This document shows, piece after piece, positions 1 through 12,654 of a stretch of 64,000 nucleotides of DNA. The notes under the pieces were generated by a model that was not told the DNA's origin, ran no database searches, and saw nothing but the letters and a program-made list of their open reading frames with translations. The position numbers and the translations under genes were made by a program. The stretch is taken from contig VDFB02270651.1 in assembly GCA_007258455.2 (NCBI GenBank), positions 493,962,320-494,026,319 on the forward strand, in the 5' to 3' direction. The stretch comes from Sequoia sempervirens (lineage: Eukaryota; Streptophyta; Pinopsida; Cupressales; Cupressaceae). Every line of letters begins with the position of its first letter. Position 1 is the stretch's first letter.

Positions 1-2109
1 GAACTATGATAGAAACATGAGCAAAACCATCTCATTCAACAAATAACTTATTACAAACAAGTAACTTTTACATTGGGATCATGCTGATATGAATGCTTGT
101 AACCTAAAAATTTGATTCTAGTTCATCATCTCTCCCAGAACCATGGTTTAGTCATATCTCATTAAATTCTTAGCCAAGACATAGCTGCCATAGTCATCTT
201 TATTACCTTGAGGTATACATCCATAGGCATATTAAATCCACCTATCCACATGCATTCTCTACAACTTTGTATTTGGAAATACACAAGTAGTTCATTCTTA
301 AGACATTAAATGTCAACACAACGCACCAATAGGCTCCCTCAGATATGCACATTGGGCCCATAAAACTAATGCCACCCAAACGTAAACATCACCTCCTAGG
401 ACATGCAGACATATGGACCCTCCAAATTGCTCTAAAAGCAATGAAAATGATCATAACTAGCTACCTCTCAATTGGCTATCGTCTCAGCTGCACATGCCAA
501 CCATAGACAATCCAAAAAAAACCATACTTGAGACAAACTGAGCACCAAATTTGAAAATGTCGCTCAACTCCATTATATAGGGAACGGCAGGTCCACAAAG
601 TCTGCAGAGTTGAACCATTAGGAACATCAAACAGGAGCTCCTCTTAAAATATGACTCCACCAATAGTGTGTCCCCTCAGTCCAAATCATGACCACCAGAT
701 TTTAGGGCACCAGTTAAAGTGTATTTATCAACACTTGTAGGGTCCAGTGGCAGCACCATTAGGAGACATGAGTCTGTGACTAAATTGTGGCACACGAATA
801 TAAACAGACACTTTGGATCCAGTACAATTTTTTTTTTCTCTGCCAATTGTTATGCCACACGACGCTATTTATCAAGATTGTTTTAAAATAATTCTATAAT
901 AATAAAAAAAATCACACTTATTCTATATTATTAAAGCGGTTGAGAATAACTATTTAGATGAAGTCATGTTTTTCTTTTGATATGTTATTAGAATTAAAAA
1001 AATACGTAATTATATTTTATGTCTAATAAATTTGTAATTAGTAATAACATCTAAGAGTATCATTGGATGGTCTATTATCACATATATAAATATCTCATTT
1101 AATTTTGGTTTTTTTTTAAATCATATTTATTTTTCACTTTTATCTTTTAATTTAATTATAAATTCTTTAAATAGATAAAAAGTCATTTTTAAATAAAAAT
1201 ATTTCAAAAATATGATATCTACATATATCAACCTAAAAATTTATCCCAAATCATTTTCTTTACTAAATGGTGGCTATTACATTGTACAAATATAGTTATT
1301 GGCAATTTTAAGTTATTATAAATTCACAAAGGTAACTCGAGATTCTAAAATGTTTTCCTACTATAGTTCTCCATGATTTACAAAAACCTAAAAGTGGTGA
1401 CAATGTAAACCATTTCGTTTGAGGCGTGGTAATTTTATTAGTTTAATGGGTATAGTATATGACTTTGGCCGTAAATTTTTATAAATCATTTAACTCCTTT
1501 GACCCAACCAAAATTTATAGGCAATCTCATGGAAGGGAATCTTTAACCAAACCAAAATTTTAAAAGCAAGCACTATTATGTAGCTTTTAAGATTTAGATG
1601 TTTCAAACATTATACGTATTTTAAATATAGTTATTTAAAAATAATAGATATTATTTTTTAGTTGTTTTATTTTAAAATTATTTTTATTTTATTTATAATA
1701 TATTTGTTTTTTTTTCTTTTTGAAGATGAATTATTATGATTTTTCATAAACAAGAAATTCACAAGAGAACTTTTCATATATTTGTTTTACTTTTATACAT
1801 AATTTTTTATTTTTTTGGAAAAGCTGTCATTTATTTTTATTTTGATAAATGTAGTAAATATTATATATTTATATAATATTTTTAATAATTTTATTTTTTA
1901 AATATATATAAATTGGCTTTAGGAAAATTCACCACCAGTAATTAAAAATGCCGTGAAGATTATTCTATATTGGCAATGTGAATTTTCCTGATGCTATATA
2001 AATTATATTTTGATTTTTATGTATACAATAATGATATTTTACTCTACCTCTTACGATTACTATAAAACACTTCTTGAATTAATATATATATATTTTTTAC
2101 TAAAAGAGG
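1..2109. other. AT-rich intergenic DNA, no gene seen
   Basis: No frame longer than 60 codons and no transposon domain could be recognised on either strand. From about 830 to 2100 the sequence is strongly AT-rich with poly-T and poly-A runs. I see nothing else supportable here. Confidence 0.6.
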
Positions 2110-2219
2110 GGTAAAAATTAAGGAAATACAAAGCAAGGGCATTACACACCCCTATTTATTGCCACTAAGTGGTCCAACTATTGAGACAAATCTAAGGCTA
2201 ATTGACCCCTTTCCACAGT

Positions 2220-2645
2220 ATTCCAATTTTGCAAATAATTAGAAGCCCATTTAGCCAAACAATCTGTAACTCCATTCCATTCTCTAGGAATGTGGAAAAA
2301 AGTAATAAATTCCAAGGAAGCACACAAATGAAGAATTTGATTTATAATTACAACCAAATTCCAACTGACATCCTCTAACTGTCATCTCTTCAAGAAAGTC
2401 ACCACCACCTGAGAATCAGATTCACAAATGATCTATCTCCACCTAAGAGAGCAACTACACTCCACAACACATAAAATAGAAAGAGCCTCCATCACATTAT
2501 TAGTATACTAACCCTTATAAACAGAAAAGATAAACTCAACAATCCCAAAACTGTTCTGCCCAACACCCCCCATACTAGTATGGCCAATATTTCCTCAAGA
2601 AGACCCATTTGTGTTGATTTTCAACACACCCTAAGGAGGAGGACA
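2220..2645 (-). pseudogene. LINE RNase H domain, inactive
   Basis: Minus-strand translation starts GVLKINTNGSS (family form K-x-N-x-D-G-A/S) and continues with MEAL, CESDSQVVV and GVTDCLAKWA, the successive catalytic blocks of the RNase H domain found at the C-terminus of many plant LINE ORF2 proteins. The first catalytic Asp reads Asn, while Glu, Asp and the last Asp are visible. Internal stops are present. This domain normally degrades RNA of the RNA-DNA hybrid during retrotransposition; this copy cannot act. Confidence 0.75.
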
Positions 2646-2789
2646 CCAATGGCCCTCCTTATTTATCTTCTAAAGAGGATGTCGACGTCTATTTCTCCTA
2701 ATCTGGCCAACACTCTAAGAAACACCCCTCTAAAGAGGAAGGTTGAGACAAGTACAACATGAAGCATCTCTTGGATCCACACCCTCAGC

Positions 2790-3300
2790 CAAGTCACACT
2801 TAGCTGAAATAGTTTCTCCCAAAGAATGAAGAATTTTCCACCACAAATGTTGGACAACCAACTTCACATCTTGAAAATTCCTATGATTCCTCTCTAGCCA
2901 AATATGCTAGGTAATAAAGGTCAGTCCAAGAGCCCAATTAACTTGAAAAAAAGGTCTTAATAGGGGACTTCCCCCACCGGACAAAGAACTACGCCAAAGA
3001 AGAAACATGCCAACAAGCTTGGTTCCACACACCCAACCATAGGTGTCAAAGCCTCCTAGAGAAGGAACATTGGAAGAAGGGATGAGAGACACTCTGCTCA
3101 ATATTACAACACAAAACAAACATCAAGGGACCTTGGAACCCTCACTTGCACAAGTTATCCCAAGTAAGACATCGATTCTAAACCACCAACCACATAAAAA
3201 CTTGCACTTGGGTCAAGAAAATTTGTTCCACACATGCTTCCACCAAGGAAACTTAGTGTCCCCAAACATCTTCCTAACCAACTCTCCATAACCCGCTAGA
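2790..3300 (-). pseudogene. LINE zf-RVT-like linker fragment
   Basis: Between the RT and RNase H remnants the minus strand encodes HPFFQCSFSRRL followed by HLWLGVW, resembling the H-x-F-x-x-C-x-F-x-x-x-x-W zinc-binding pattern of the zf-RVT domain. Downstream HIWLERNHRNFQD matches the W-x-x-R-N-x-R-x-F signature that usually precedes the RNase H domain. The cysteine and histidine set is incomplete and the frame is broken. Confidence 0.6.
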
Positions 3301-3779
3301 ACATAGTACTTACTAGATAAATCACTGTTACTCCAAGCCAAGACATCCTGCCCCTCCAAGGCATTGCATTCACATAAAGATGAGCCAGCTCTTTCCTATC
3401 CTCCTCTGACCCTCCTAGTAGCCAATCTGAAGAGTGCTTCCATCTAAGACTAGCATCCAACCCAATATTTTGAATAGTCTCATAATGCTCAATTGTATTC
3501 TAACCTACAACAATAAACTGATCACAAAGAGGCTAGAGGTGAGGGTAAGTAGAAAGAATAGGAGGATGGCCATCCCAAGAGTCCCACCAAAAAGAGCTCG
3601 AGAACCCATATGAAAGATCCAAAAAATCCCCTTCTTAACCAACTAAGCCCCTGATTTTAGAGTATGCCAAATCATATATCTGCTTCCTTCTAAAGGGAAA
3701 TAAGGAACATCAAATGTGTTAATATCTTGAAGATACTTGTGGGTGAAAATATGGGGCCAAATTTGACGCTAACTAGTGC

Positions 3780-4365
3780 ACCAACACTAATATAACTTGG
3801 CTGCAAGAGCTTTCCCATTCAAAACAATAGATCATAAGTTGAGGCCCCCCTCTTTCTGTGACCTACAAACCATTTCCCACTTAACAAGACTCCACTTAGT
3901 CGACTGCAAGTTACCACTCCAAATAAATTTTCATGAGAGAGCATCAAATTCCCTTAGGAAATACAATAGAGCCACCTGAACAAAACACTTGTAGATAGGG
4001 AGAGCCTAGATAACAAAATTCAAAAGAGCCACTCTTGTAGCAGTAGAAAGCCAGCGATGAGTCTAATGAGTGATTTTATTATGTAACTTATCAAACAAAT
4101 TTTTCTAAGAAGCCAAGAAGTATTCCTAGATAGACAAAAGGAAGAGACCCAATCTAAAACCTCAAAATATTAGCAATCCGTCGTTGAATAGCTTGAGGAG
4201 TATTAAAAAAGAAGATAGACAACTTGTGCTCATTAAATTTCTGACCCGAAGCAGGAAGGTAAATATCCAAATCCCACCTAAAAGAAACAACCTCCTAAAG
4301 GCGAGCCCTCCCCATAAAGCAACCTTAAAACTATAAAATAGTGTTGATCTTCCTTTTGCTTGCCA
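3780..4365 (-). pseudogene. LINE reverse transcriptase C-terminal fragment
   Basis: Minus-strand translation gives ASGQKFNEHKLSIFFFNTP, close to the ASGQ-x-N-x-x-K-S-x-I-F-F segment that follows the catalytic FADD box in plant LINE RTs. It is followed by LPFVYLGI, matching the LPxxYLGxPLG motif, and further on by GGLNLRSIVLNGKALAAKL, matching the GGLGxRxxxxxNxALLAKW motif. Near 4345 a degraded version of the FADDT-L-F box may be present (read as STLFY). Frameshifts and stops interrupt every segment. The motif order and strand agree with the RNase H fragment downstream. Confidence 0.75.
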
Positions 4366-4766
4366 AGATTTCTTTGAAATATAGTAGAAACATGTTAGGC
4401 TATGGTTAGATGATTACATGTGAGCCAGGTGAGCTAAGTGATCCTATTCATTCCTCCATCATATTCATAAAAGGGATCAAAACTCAGGATGTTTTTCCAT
4501 CTCCTGTATGCTACAATAGTGATTTTCTTTGTAAATGACTGATAATTAATTATGAAAAGATATTTTCCTTTTCCATTAAGAGCTTGGAGTAAGTAGTCTT
4601 TATAGATAGATTAAAGCAGAAGACATATACCGTAGGATTTAAACTGAAAGATAGGTCCAATTAGTAGATAATAATGTTTACAATGCTACCATGTCATTAA
4701 GATAAATGCATTCTAAAATAAAGGAAAGGGTTTTTTTAATAAAAACACAACCTTGAACTTTTTCCA
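4366..4766. other. Unassigned spacer between the LINE and the LTR array
   Basis: AT-rich sequence with no coding potential or repeat that I can recognise. It ends exactly at the TG of the first LTR of the array. Confidence 0.5.
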
Positions 4767-6350
4767 TGTTGTCTCTCAAATTTGAACCCTTGCTAAGTTG
4801 CAAAACTTAACACTTTGGAGAAACATTGGAACATTCCTAGGCTGTGGGTCACCTAAACTTGGAATGGACCTCCAAAAAAGGTTGGATCCTAAGTTACTCA
4901 CCTAAAATACTCTAAAGACTTGTAGAGGAAAAAAGGGAAAATGATAACTTAAAATGAAAATAAACTGAAAAACTTTAACAAATGTGATGCACCAAACACT
5001 GACTAAGACCAGTAAACATAGCTTAGATACACAGTTCAAACAATGACAGAGCTTGGCTTACACAACTCATTACTTTGTATGTTTCTTGCATAAGTGTTTC
5101 ATAAGAAGGTTTAAATGCTGAACTCTTAGAAGGAAAGAAATTTCATAACTAGAAGCATTTGCATTCTTAACACAACTTATAACCTGCAAAATACATACTC
5201 TTCTGCAAAAGGTACTAGCATGAGATAAAACTACAAGGAAATAGACAAACTTCACAAGTAATCTCACCAATCAACTAAGATGCACACAATAAAGTAGGAA
5301 ATGAGAAGAAAAAAGAACTCAATTTCACTGATATTCAAGGTATCCATTGTCATACATGTCAAAAGAGTTACAAAATATGTAGTATATCTGCCAAGGAATC
5401 CAAAAAGTTAGAGCATAGTCAAAACTAAGTACAAAATGAGTCAACAAATGACTATAACCATCCTCCTCCAAGATCCACCAAAATAGGACCTAGAACTTTA
5501 TTGGTCGTATGCAACAATAAAGCCAAAAATATAGCTACTATATCTCTTCCAAAAAGGCTTCAAAATGCTGAAAAGGTCAACTTTGACGACGTCCATCATT
5601 AAGGCAAGATAAACTAACTCCTAGATAGCCTCATTCCCTCCAAAAGGTGAGTAAAAACTCCCTACATCTCCATATGTCAATCCACATCTTCAACCATCCC
5701 CTAGATTCTTGCAAAGACATCAAAGCTTAACTATATCCCTTTAAAGCATTTACATCACATCAATTTTGCATTTAGTTAACACTTAACTAGTGATTTGTAA
5801 CTCTATCACTTAATCAAATGTTTTATGTTATGGTTCAATGCAAAATATTTGACAAACATATACTTGCAAAATCAAAGAAAATATACATAATATGGGGACT
5901 TCCCTAGTCTTTATAAATGAACACACAATGGAGTATTAATTTATATTGCAAAAGCTTAAACAAAAGGAAAAAATGCCTTAAGTTTATTGGCATGTTTAGG
6001 GTTGAGAGGTCCTAAAGAAATACCGTGACAAATACTTCACATTCCGTTTGCATTTTATCATTATGAAAACACCACAACCCTGGAAGGTGCCGCCATGGAT
6101 GAATATAAACCAAGGGTTTGATGTTGCTAGAAATGAGGGTTTTCTGAAGGGGTTTATGGAGTTACTTATGTATATCAAGGTAAGTTTCGTTATCTCTATG
6201 AATAGAATATGATGCCTCGAGCTTTGTTTATGCAAAGGAATAATAAAAATGCTTTAGATTTCTTTGTACATTTCATGTTCACAACTTTGTTTCTCTCTGT
6301 GCAAGAAATAGTAAGGAAGTTTTGAGGGTTTACATCCACATTGTAAGCCA
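4767..6350 (-). repeat. LTR copy 1 (3' LTR of the minus-strand array)
   Basis: The plus-strand left end is TGTTGTCTCTC; its complement ends GAGAGACAACA, identical to the LTR end next to the PBS at 14580. Similarity to the third copy runs to about 6350. This copy keeps about 245 bp, around 5870-6120, that is missing from the third copy, including the only TATA box of the three LTRs. Confidence 0.7.
5910..5918 (-). promoter_or_regulatory. TATA box of LTR copy 1
   Basis: The minus strand reads ATTTATAAA inside the LTR, pointing towards the U5 end at 4767. The position fits an LTR promoter with transcription starting about 30 bases downstream. The equivalent segment is deleted in LTR copy 3 and truncated away in copy 2. 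Confidence 0.45.
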
Positions 6351-8503
6351 TGGTTTCAATATTTTTTTATTTTCATGTTCTTCATAGTTTCAACTATAGG
6401 TATTTTGGAGGGTTTTGCAAATAATTTGGGGCTTTTCATGTTCTACAACTACTATCTCGGCCATGGATTCATTTCTTCAAAACCCTATTATTCTAGGTCG
6501 ACTACTGGTTGCTCATTATGCTTTGCATTATCATTATTTTGACTATCTTGATCTTCTCTGATATCATGCATACATCTATAGTTTCTTTGGTCTATTTCAT
6601 GATACCAACATGTTATCATTTACATTTCTTTCTATTACTATTCTTTTCTATGCATCCATCTTTTCACTATTCTGTGCATTTATGGAGTCTTCTTTGGTTT
6701 GCAATAAGGAAATATGATTGCCTTTGCACCTTCTTTTGACCACATTCTTTCACTGCTATGACATCTTCTTGTTGATGTTATACCACTATAGATATTGTTG
6801 TTTCAATATACCATTGAAGTGATTTTCTTTTAGTACTGAGAATGCTCTATGGAAATGTGAAAATATCATTGAGGATAGTCATATGTTACATGAATGTAAT
6901 GAAAGCAATGCATCTTGTGACAAGATTTTTTCCCCCCTTACATAATGAAGGCCCTCTCCCTTAGAATTATTCATAAAAGAAAACCCTTATGATAGTGACA
7001 ATCCTTGTTCAAAGAGTGAATGATTGCATCTTCAAATCCTTTGATAATGGATCTAAAACAAGTGTAAAGATCCTTTAAGAACAACAACTTATCATCTAGA
7101 AATGAATGTATCTATCAAGAATAGAGAAAACACCCTATAGAGAAGTCATATTCATTTCTCTTATTGACAATCACTACTCTCTTTCTGTTGCTATCCACCA
7201 TGGCATTCCCACTACCCCTTGATGCTTTATGCCTTTTATAATGTTCAACATCATGCCTTCACTTCCCTGTGCATTAGAATCAGTGTTAGTGTTGTAATTT
7301 TCGTTTAATAGTATTGATCTTTGAAGCATAAGGTCATTTCACTATTTTAAGCATCCTTCTTACTTATTCTCTTCATTGTAATCCTATTGAGTAGATATAA
7401 TTTGTTATTTGTGATAGTGAACCAATTAACTCACTATTATGAATGATACATACCTACTTGATAGAATTACAAGAATGGAGACTCTACATTCTTATCTCAG
7501 TCAAAACATAAGAGAACAACATGTTGGGCTCAACCCTTGTGGGACCTCATTTTACTCCACATGATGTGATACTTGTGATATTTAGTGCAAAGTGATCAAC
7601 AATAAGAATATTCATATATCTGCACAATTAACAAACATGTTAGATAAAAATAGTGAAACTCAACATATGATGCTTTATGATTTGATGATACTCCTCTAGT
7701 TCTTTTGATGCTGCAAAACTATTTCAATGTCATATGATAGTACACTATATATTTGTTGAAATTGAATTGTATATGATGAGAAAATGTATCCTGAGCTCTA
7801 GCACAAAATTTTCTCAACTCCTGTAGGCATTCTGGAATAATGGAGCAACCTTCTGGAGGACTTAGGAGCTTTCTAGAGATGCAATAATCAATGTCCATCC
7901 TCACCACCCAAGAAATGATGATGACTTTTCTTTTTATATGCTCTACTTTTCTTAAAATGTATGGCATACCTTTTGTATTGCATTGGAGTTAATCCCACGG
8001 CTTTTGTGGGACACTATACACTTGTAATTATCAATAATACACAGTTTTTATGCAAGCAAATGTTCTCTCTCTTCTCTATTTGTACATTTACATAATGTAA
8101 TGCAATCTATTGATAATTCTTCATGCATATAAATGTAACATAACATACTTGAACGCATACATTTTATCTTTTAATTGAAAACACAATCTCAACCTTATTT
8201 GATTGAGTTGGAAGCAAAATTAGGTAACATTTTTAGCAACATCTACTAAATATTTTCTTATTAAACATCTTGACCATTTTCCTGAAGCTATCCATTGGGC
8301 ATGGAGTCAATAGAAACTTGACAATACTTCAAAAACAACCTTGTATATTGTTGTAACTCATCATACAGTGCATGACACCTTGAAAGCTTATTCAATCTAC
8401 CAAAACATAGGACAAAATAACTAATTGTGCAGGACAACACTTAGAGGGATGAAAAACTAAACAAAACTTTACTCTAACCTACTCTAACCAGCAAAGAAGC
8501 TAG
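6351..8503 (-). other. Non-coding 3' internal part of array copy A
   Basis: No conserved coding motif on either strand. From 7231 on, the sequence matches 11410 onwards in copy B. Bases 6351-7230 are present only once, because the second copy lost them together with part of its LTR. No obvious polypurine tract next to the LTR was found. Confidence 0.5.
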
Positions 8504-10190
8504 TCAAATAAATCCATTAACCGGTTGTCTAAAATAAATTCCTTTCTTCATGAGCTTACAAGCCTTCACATGTTTATGAGCAGCTAAGAGGAGATAGAGA
8601 AATGAAAAAAATTCAACTAGTTGTTGCCATACCTCTTTGAAAATGAAAAATCCCCCACTGACCTCCTCATCTTGGTCAAGAAAACGGTTGTTTTGAAGTG
8701 GATGGATAGGTTGAATGCTTTCATCTTCAGCTGCATATTTATGCTTGGGTACAAGCATGACTTGTGGAACTTTAGTGGCCTCTAGTCTTGCTAGGTGTCT
8801 AATAGGACAACCTCTTGACATATCAAAGGTTGAACTGCCCTTGCTGGCTTGTTGTTCATCAACAACTATTACATCTTCTTGTTGATTGAAAAGACTTGAA
8901 ACCTGTGACTGATTGTGAATCATGGTTTCCTCACTTTCTTGTTATTGCTCATGAATATCCACTTTGGAAGGTGTTGGTTTGATGTCCAAGTTTGAGCAAA
9001 AATATTCCAACTCATCCCAAAAAGTGTCCTCTTCATTTTCTTCCTTGCTTTTCTGAATAGAGGGACTAATTATGTTTTCTTCATCAAGAGTTAAGATTTC
9101 AAACATAGGATTTATTTTACAAACCAACAGCTCACTAAGAGTTCCAACCTCTTCAAGTTGCTTCAAAACTTCCTCTTTTTCAACAAAAAAATGCATCTGG
9201 TCAAACATGTAGACCAAATCTTCCTCCTCATTACCATCCACTTGCTTTATAAACTGTTGTCCCAACCCTTTTTTCTCATCACTACTTTGTTGCAGGCTTG
9301 TTTTTTTATTCTCTTCACCATGTACAAGTGAAAACTCAATGAAAGACTCTGAAATTACCTCTAAAACCTCCTTATTTTTCCCACTAAGAAGATAAGAGGG
9401 CTGCTTAGAAAATAAAACTTGGGAACTTTGTTGATTTTTTTGAAGGGGAATAGGTTGTTCAAAGAGCTACTCTAGAGGATTAATGGGCTGAACTTGCTCA
9501 ATAATAGACTTTTTAAATGAAGAATGACCTTTGAAGCTTGGAATATCAAATTTGGAGGACTTATGAAGCTCAAGAGACTTACCTTTTTTGAAACTTTGTA
9601 TCTTGAACTCGGGTACTTCTTTCTCAAAAAATGGATTCAGAAATGTGAGACCTAGTTGAACTTCCAACTTCTTGGAAAAAAAAAACTTTGTCTCTTATTA
9701 TTTTACCACCACCTCCTTTGCAAACTCTTCCTCATGTTGTCTATTTTGCGCCTCCAACTATTGCTCATGAAGACAAGCTTGATAAACTAATTCCTCCTAC
9801 TACAAATTGTATGCTTGTTGCCTCTTTATCTCATTCAACTCCTTAGTCCAATCAAGCAATTTTTGCTCTTGATGTTTGCAATCTCTATTTGTTCATCATG
9901 GTGGAATTGAATAGGACGTTGAATGTGTTGGTTTGGCATACAATATGCTTCTTGAAGCTAATCTTGAGCAACTATTGGCTATAATAATGCTTGAACAGGG
10001 GTGGGTGGGTGGAAAGCATGATGTGAATGCTGACAACTTGTTGTTGGTGGGTTTTTTAGGACAAAACCAGTAGTATACCCTGCTTGGTATGGCTGGTAGC
10101 AAGTGATGTAAGCAAAATTTTCTTGAAATGGGGTTTATAAAACATATATCCATGGAAAGAAGACATGGTGTAGAATTCAAGCAAGCTAGA
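8504..10190 (-). pseudogene. Unknown retroelement protein, array copy A
   Basis: I do not recognise this protein. Reading on the minus strand from about 10190, the frame is broken several times. It gives a Pro/Tyr/Gln-rich N-terminus, a Lys/Glu/Phe-rich middle (NPFFEKEVPEFKIQSFKKGK), an acidic segment (GNEEEDLVYMFDQMHFFVEK), then CPIRHLARLEATKVPQVML and a hydrophobic, helical-looking C-terminus ending at 8504. No CCHC knuckle, protease DSG, RT YxDD or integrase motif is visible. Position after the LTR and PBS is that of gag, and a Gag role in a non-autonomous element is possible but unproven. Comparison with copy B at 12655-14342 shows the ancestral product was one protein of roughly 550 residues. 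Confidence 0.55.
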
Positions 10191-10400
10191 AACTCATAGA
10201 AATGACTAAAAATCAAAATTATAAAAACTAATTTTTTGCAAAAAGTGATAACATACCAACACTAGTCTTCTCGAAACCATAGAATAACCTAGAGTCGCCA
10301 AATGTGTGAGAAATTTTCCTCCAAAGGCAGATATTGTTGGCATACAGACCAAATAAAAACAATGTATGTACAAATTTTGAAATATGATAGTTCAATTCAT

Positions 10401-10419
10401 CCCACTGGGCGTGCCAAAA
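10401..10419 (-). promoter_or_regulatory. Primer binding site, array copy A
   Basis: The minus strand reads TTTTGGCACGCCCAGTGGG directly downstream of the LTR end. This has the form of a plant Ty3-type PBS (TGGCACGCC-x-GTGGGA), although I cannot name the priming tRNA with certainty. It establishes the minus-strand orientation of the array. Confidence 0.6.
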
Positions 10420-10421
10420 AC

Positions 10422-11409
10422 TATAGTCTCTCAAAGTTGCACCCTTGCTAAGTTGTAGAACTTAACACTTTGGAGAAACATTGGAACATTCCTAGGTTGT
10501 GGGTTACCTAAACTTGGAATGGACCTTTGGAGAAGGCTGGATCCTAAGGTACTCACCTAAACTACCTAAAGACTTGCAAAGGAAAAGGGGAAAAGGATAA
10601 CATAAAATGAAAATAAACTAAATTTTTTTAATAAAGGTGATTTACCAAACACTAACTAAGACCTATAAACAAAGATTACATATATAGTTCAAACAATGAT
10701 AGAGCTTCCAGGCTTACACAACTCAATTTTTTGTATGTTTCTTGCATAAGTGTTTCATAAGAAGTTTTTAATGCCGAAATCTTAGAAGGAAATAAATTTC
10801 ACAACTAGAAGCATTTGCATCCTTAACACAACTTATAACTTGCAAAATACATACTCTTCTACAAAAGGTGCTAACATGAGACAAAACTACAAGTAAATAG
10901 ACAAACTTCACAAGTAATATCTTCAATCAACTAAAATGCACACAATAAAGTAGGAAATGAGCAGGAAGATGAACTCAACTTCACTAATATTCAAGGTATC
11001 CATTGTCATACATGTTAAAAGAGTTACAAGATATGCAGTATATCTCCCATGGACTCCAAAAAGTCACTAAGTAAAAGTTAGAGCATAATTAGAATTGAGT
11101 ACAAAATGAGTCAACATGTGACTATAACCATCCTCCTCCAAAATCCACCAAATAGGACCCAAAACTTTCTTGGTCGTATGCAACAATAAAGAAAAAAATA
11201 TAGCTACTATATCTCCTCCAAAAAGGCTTCAAAATGTTGAAAAGGTCAACTTTGACCACATCCATCATGAAGGCATAAGAAACTAACTCCTTGATTACCC
11301 TCATTCCCTCCAAAAGGTGAGTAAAAACTCCCTACATCTCCTCCATATGTTGATCCACATCTTCAACCACCCCCTAGATGCTTGCAAAGGAATCCAAGCT
11401 TAACTATAT
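10422..11409 (-). repeat. LTR copy 2, middle, truncated
   Basis: Collinear with 4767-5736 and with 14580 onwards but ends abruptly at 11409, where internal sequence equivalent to 7231 begins. It keeps the U5 and R side next to the PBS but lacks the promoter-bearing U3 side. It serves at once as the 5' LTR of copy A and the 3' LTR of copy B. Confidence 0.75.
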
Positions 11410-12654
11410 GCCTTTTATAATGTTCAACATCATGCCTTCACTTCCTTGTGCATTAGATCACTGTTAGTGTTGTAGTTTTCTTCTAATAGTATTGATCTTT
11501 GAAGCATAAGGTAATTTCACTGTTTTAAGCATCCCTCTTACTTATTCTCTTCATTGTAATCCTATTGATCAAATATTTGTTATTTGTGACAATGAACCAA
11601 TTAAATCACTGCTATGAATGATACATACCTACTTGATAGAATTACAAGCATGGAGACTCTACACTCTTATCTCTATCAAAACATAAGAGAACAACATGCT
11701 GGGCTCAACCCTTGTGACACCCCATTTTACTCCAAACATTATGATACTTGTGATATTTAGTGCAAAGTGATCAACAATAAGAATATTCATATACTGACAT
11801 AGAGAACAAACATGCTAGATAAAAACAATGAAACTCAACATATGATGCTTCATGATTTGATGATACTCCTCTGGTTCCTTCGATGCTACAAAAATGTTTC
11901 AATGTCATATGATAGTACACTATATATTTGTTGAAATTGAATTGTATATGATGAGAAAATGTATCCTGAGCTCTAATTTACAAAATTTTCTCAACTACTG
12001 TAGGAATTATGGAACAATAGAGCAACCTTTTGGAGGACTCAGGAGCTGTCTAGAGATGCAACAGATCAATGTCCATCCTCGCTTCCTATGAAATGATGGA
12101 TGCATTTTCTTTTTATATGCGAGCTAATTTTCTTCAAATGTATAGCCTACTTTTTGTAGTGCATTGAAGGAGTTAATCCCATGACTTGTGTGGGGCACTA
12201 TACAATTGTAATTATCAATAAAAATGTTCTCTCTCTTCTCTGTTTATACATTTGCATAATGTAATGTAATCTATTGATAATTTTTCGTGCATATGAATGT
12301 AACATAGAAAACTTGAACGTATACCTTTCATATTTTAATTATAAACACAATCTCAACCTTACCTGATTGAGCTAGAAGCAAAATCAGGTAACATTTTTGA
12401 TGACATCTACTAAATGTTTGCTTGATAAACATCTTGACTAGTTCCCTGAAGCTATCCATTAGGCATGGAGTTAATGGAAACTTGACAAGACTTCAAAAAC
12501 AACCTTGTTTATTGTTGTAACTCATCATATAGTGTATGACACCTTGAAAGCTTATTCAACCTACCAAAACTTAGGATAAACTGACTAACTATGCAAGACA
12601 ACACTTAGAGGAATCAAAAACTAAACCGAAGCATACTCTAACCAGTAAAGAAGT

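Larger units (their letters stand above)
2110..4365 (-). mobile_element. Degenerate LINE, 3' half (RT end, zf-RVT linker, RNase H)
   Basis: Read on the minus strand, fragments in several frames follow the order of a plant L1-type LINE ORF2 C-terminus: the end of the reverse transcriptase, a zinc-binding zf-RVT-like linker, then an RNase H domain. Many stops and frameshifts show it is long dead. The 5' part (ORF1, endonuclease and RT core) is missing, as expected of 5'-truncated LINE copies. The 3' end should lie near 2080-2110, where an AT-rich tract is seen but no clean poly-A. The boundaries are approximate. Confidence 0.75.

Noticed and set aside
5996..7967. Open frames of 76-82 codons on both strands
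   Set aside because: They lie in LTR or non-coding internal sequence, are rich in Phe/Ile/Leu as AT-rich random frames are, and are not kept in the related LTR copy.
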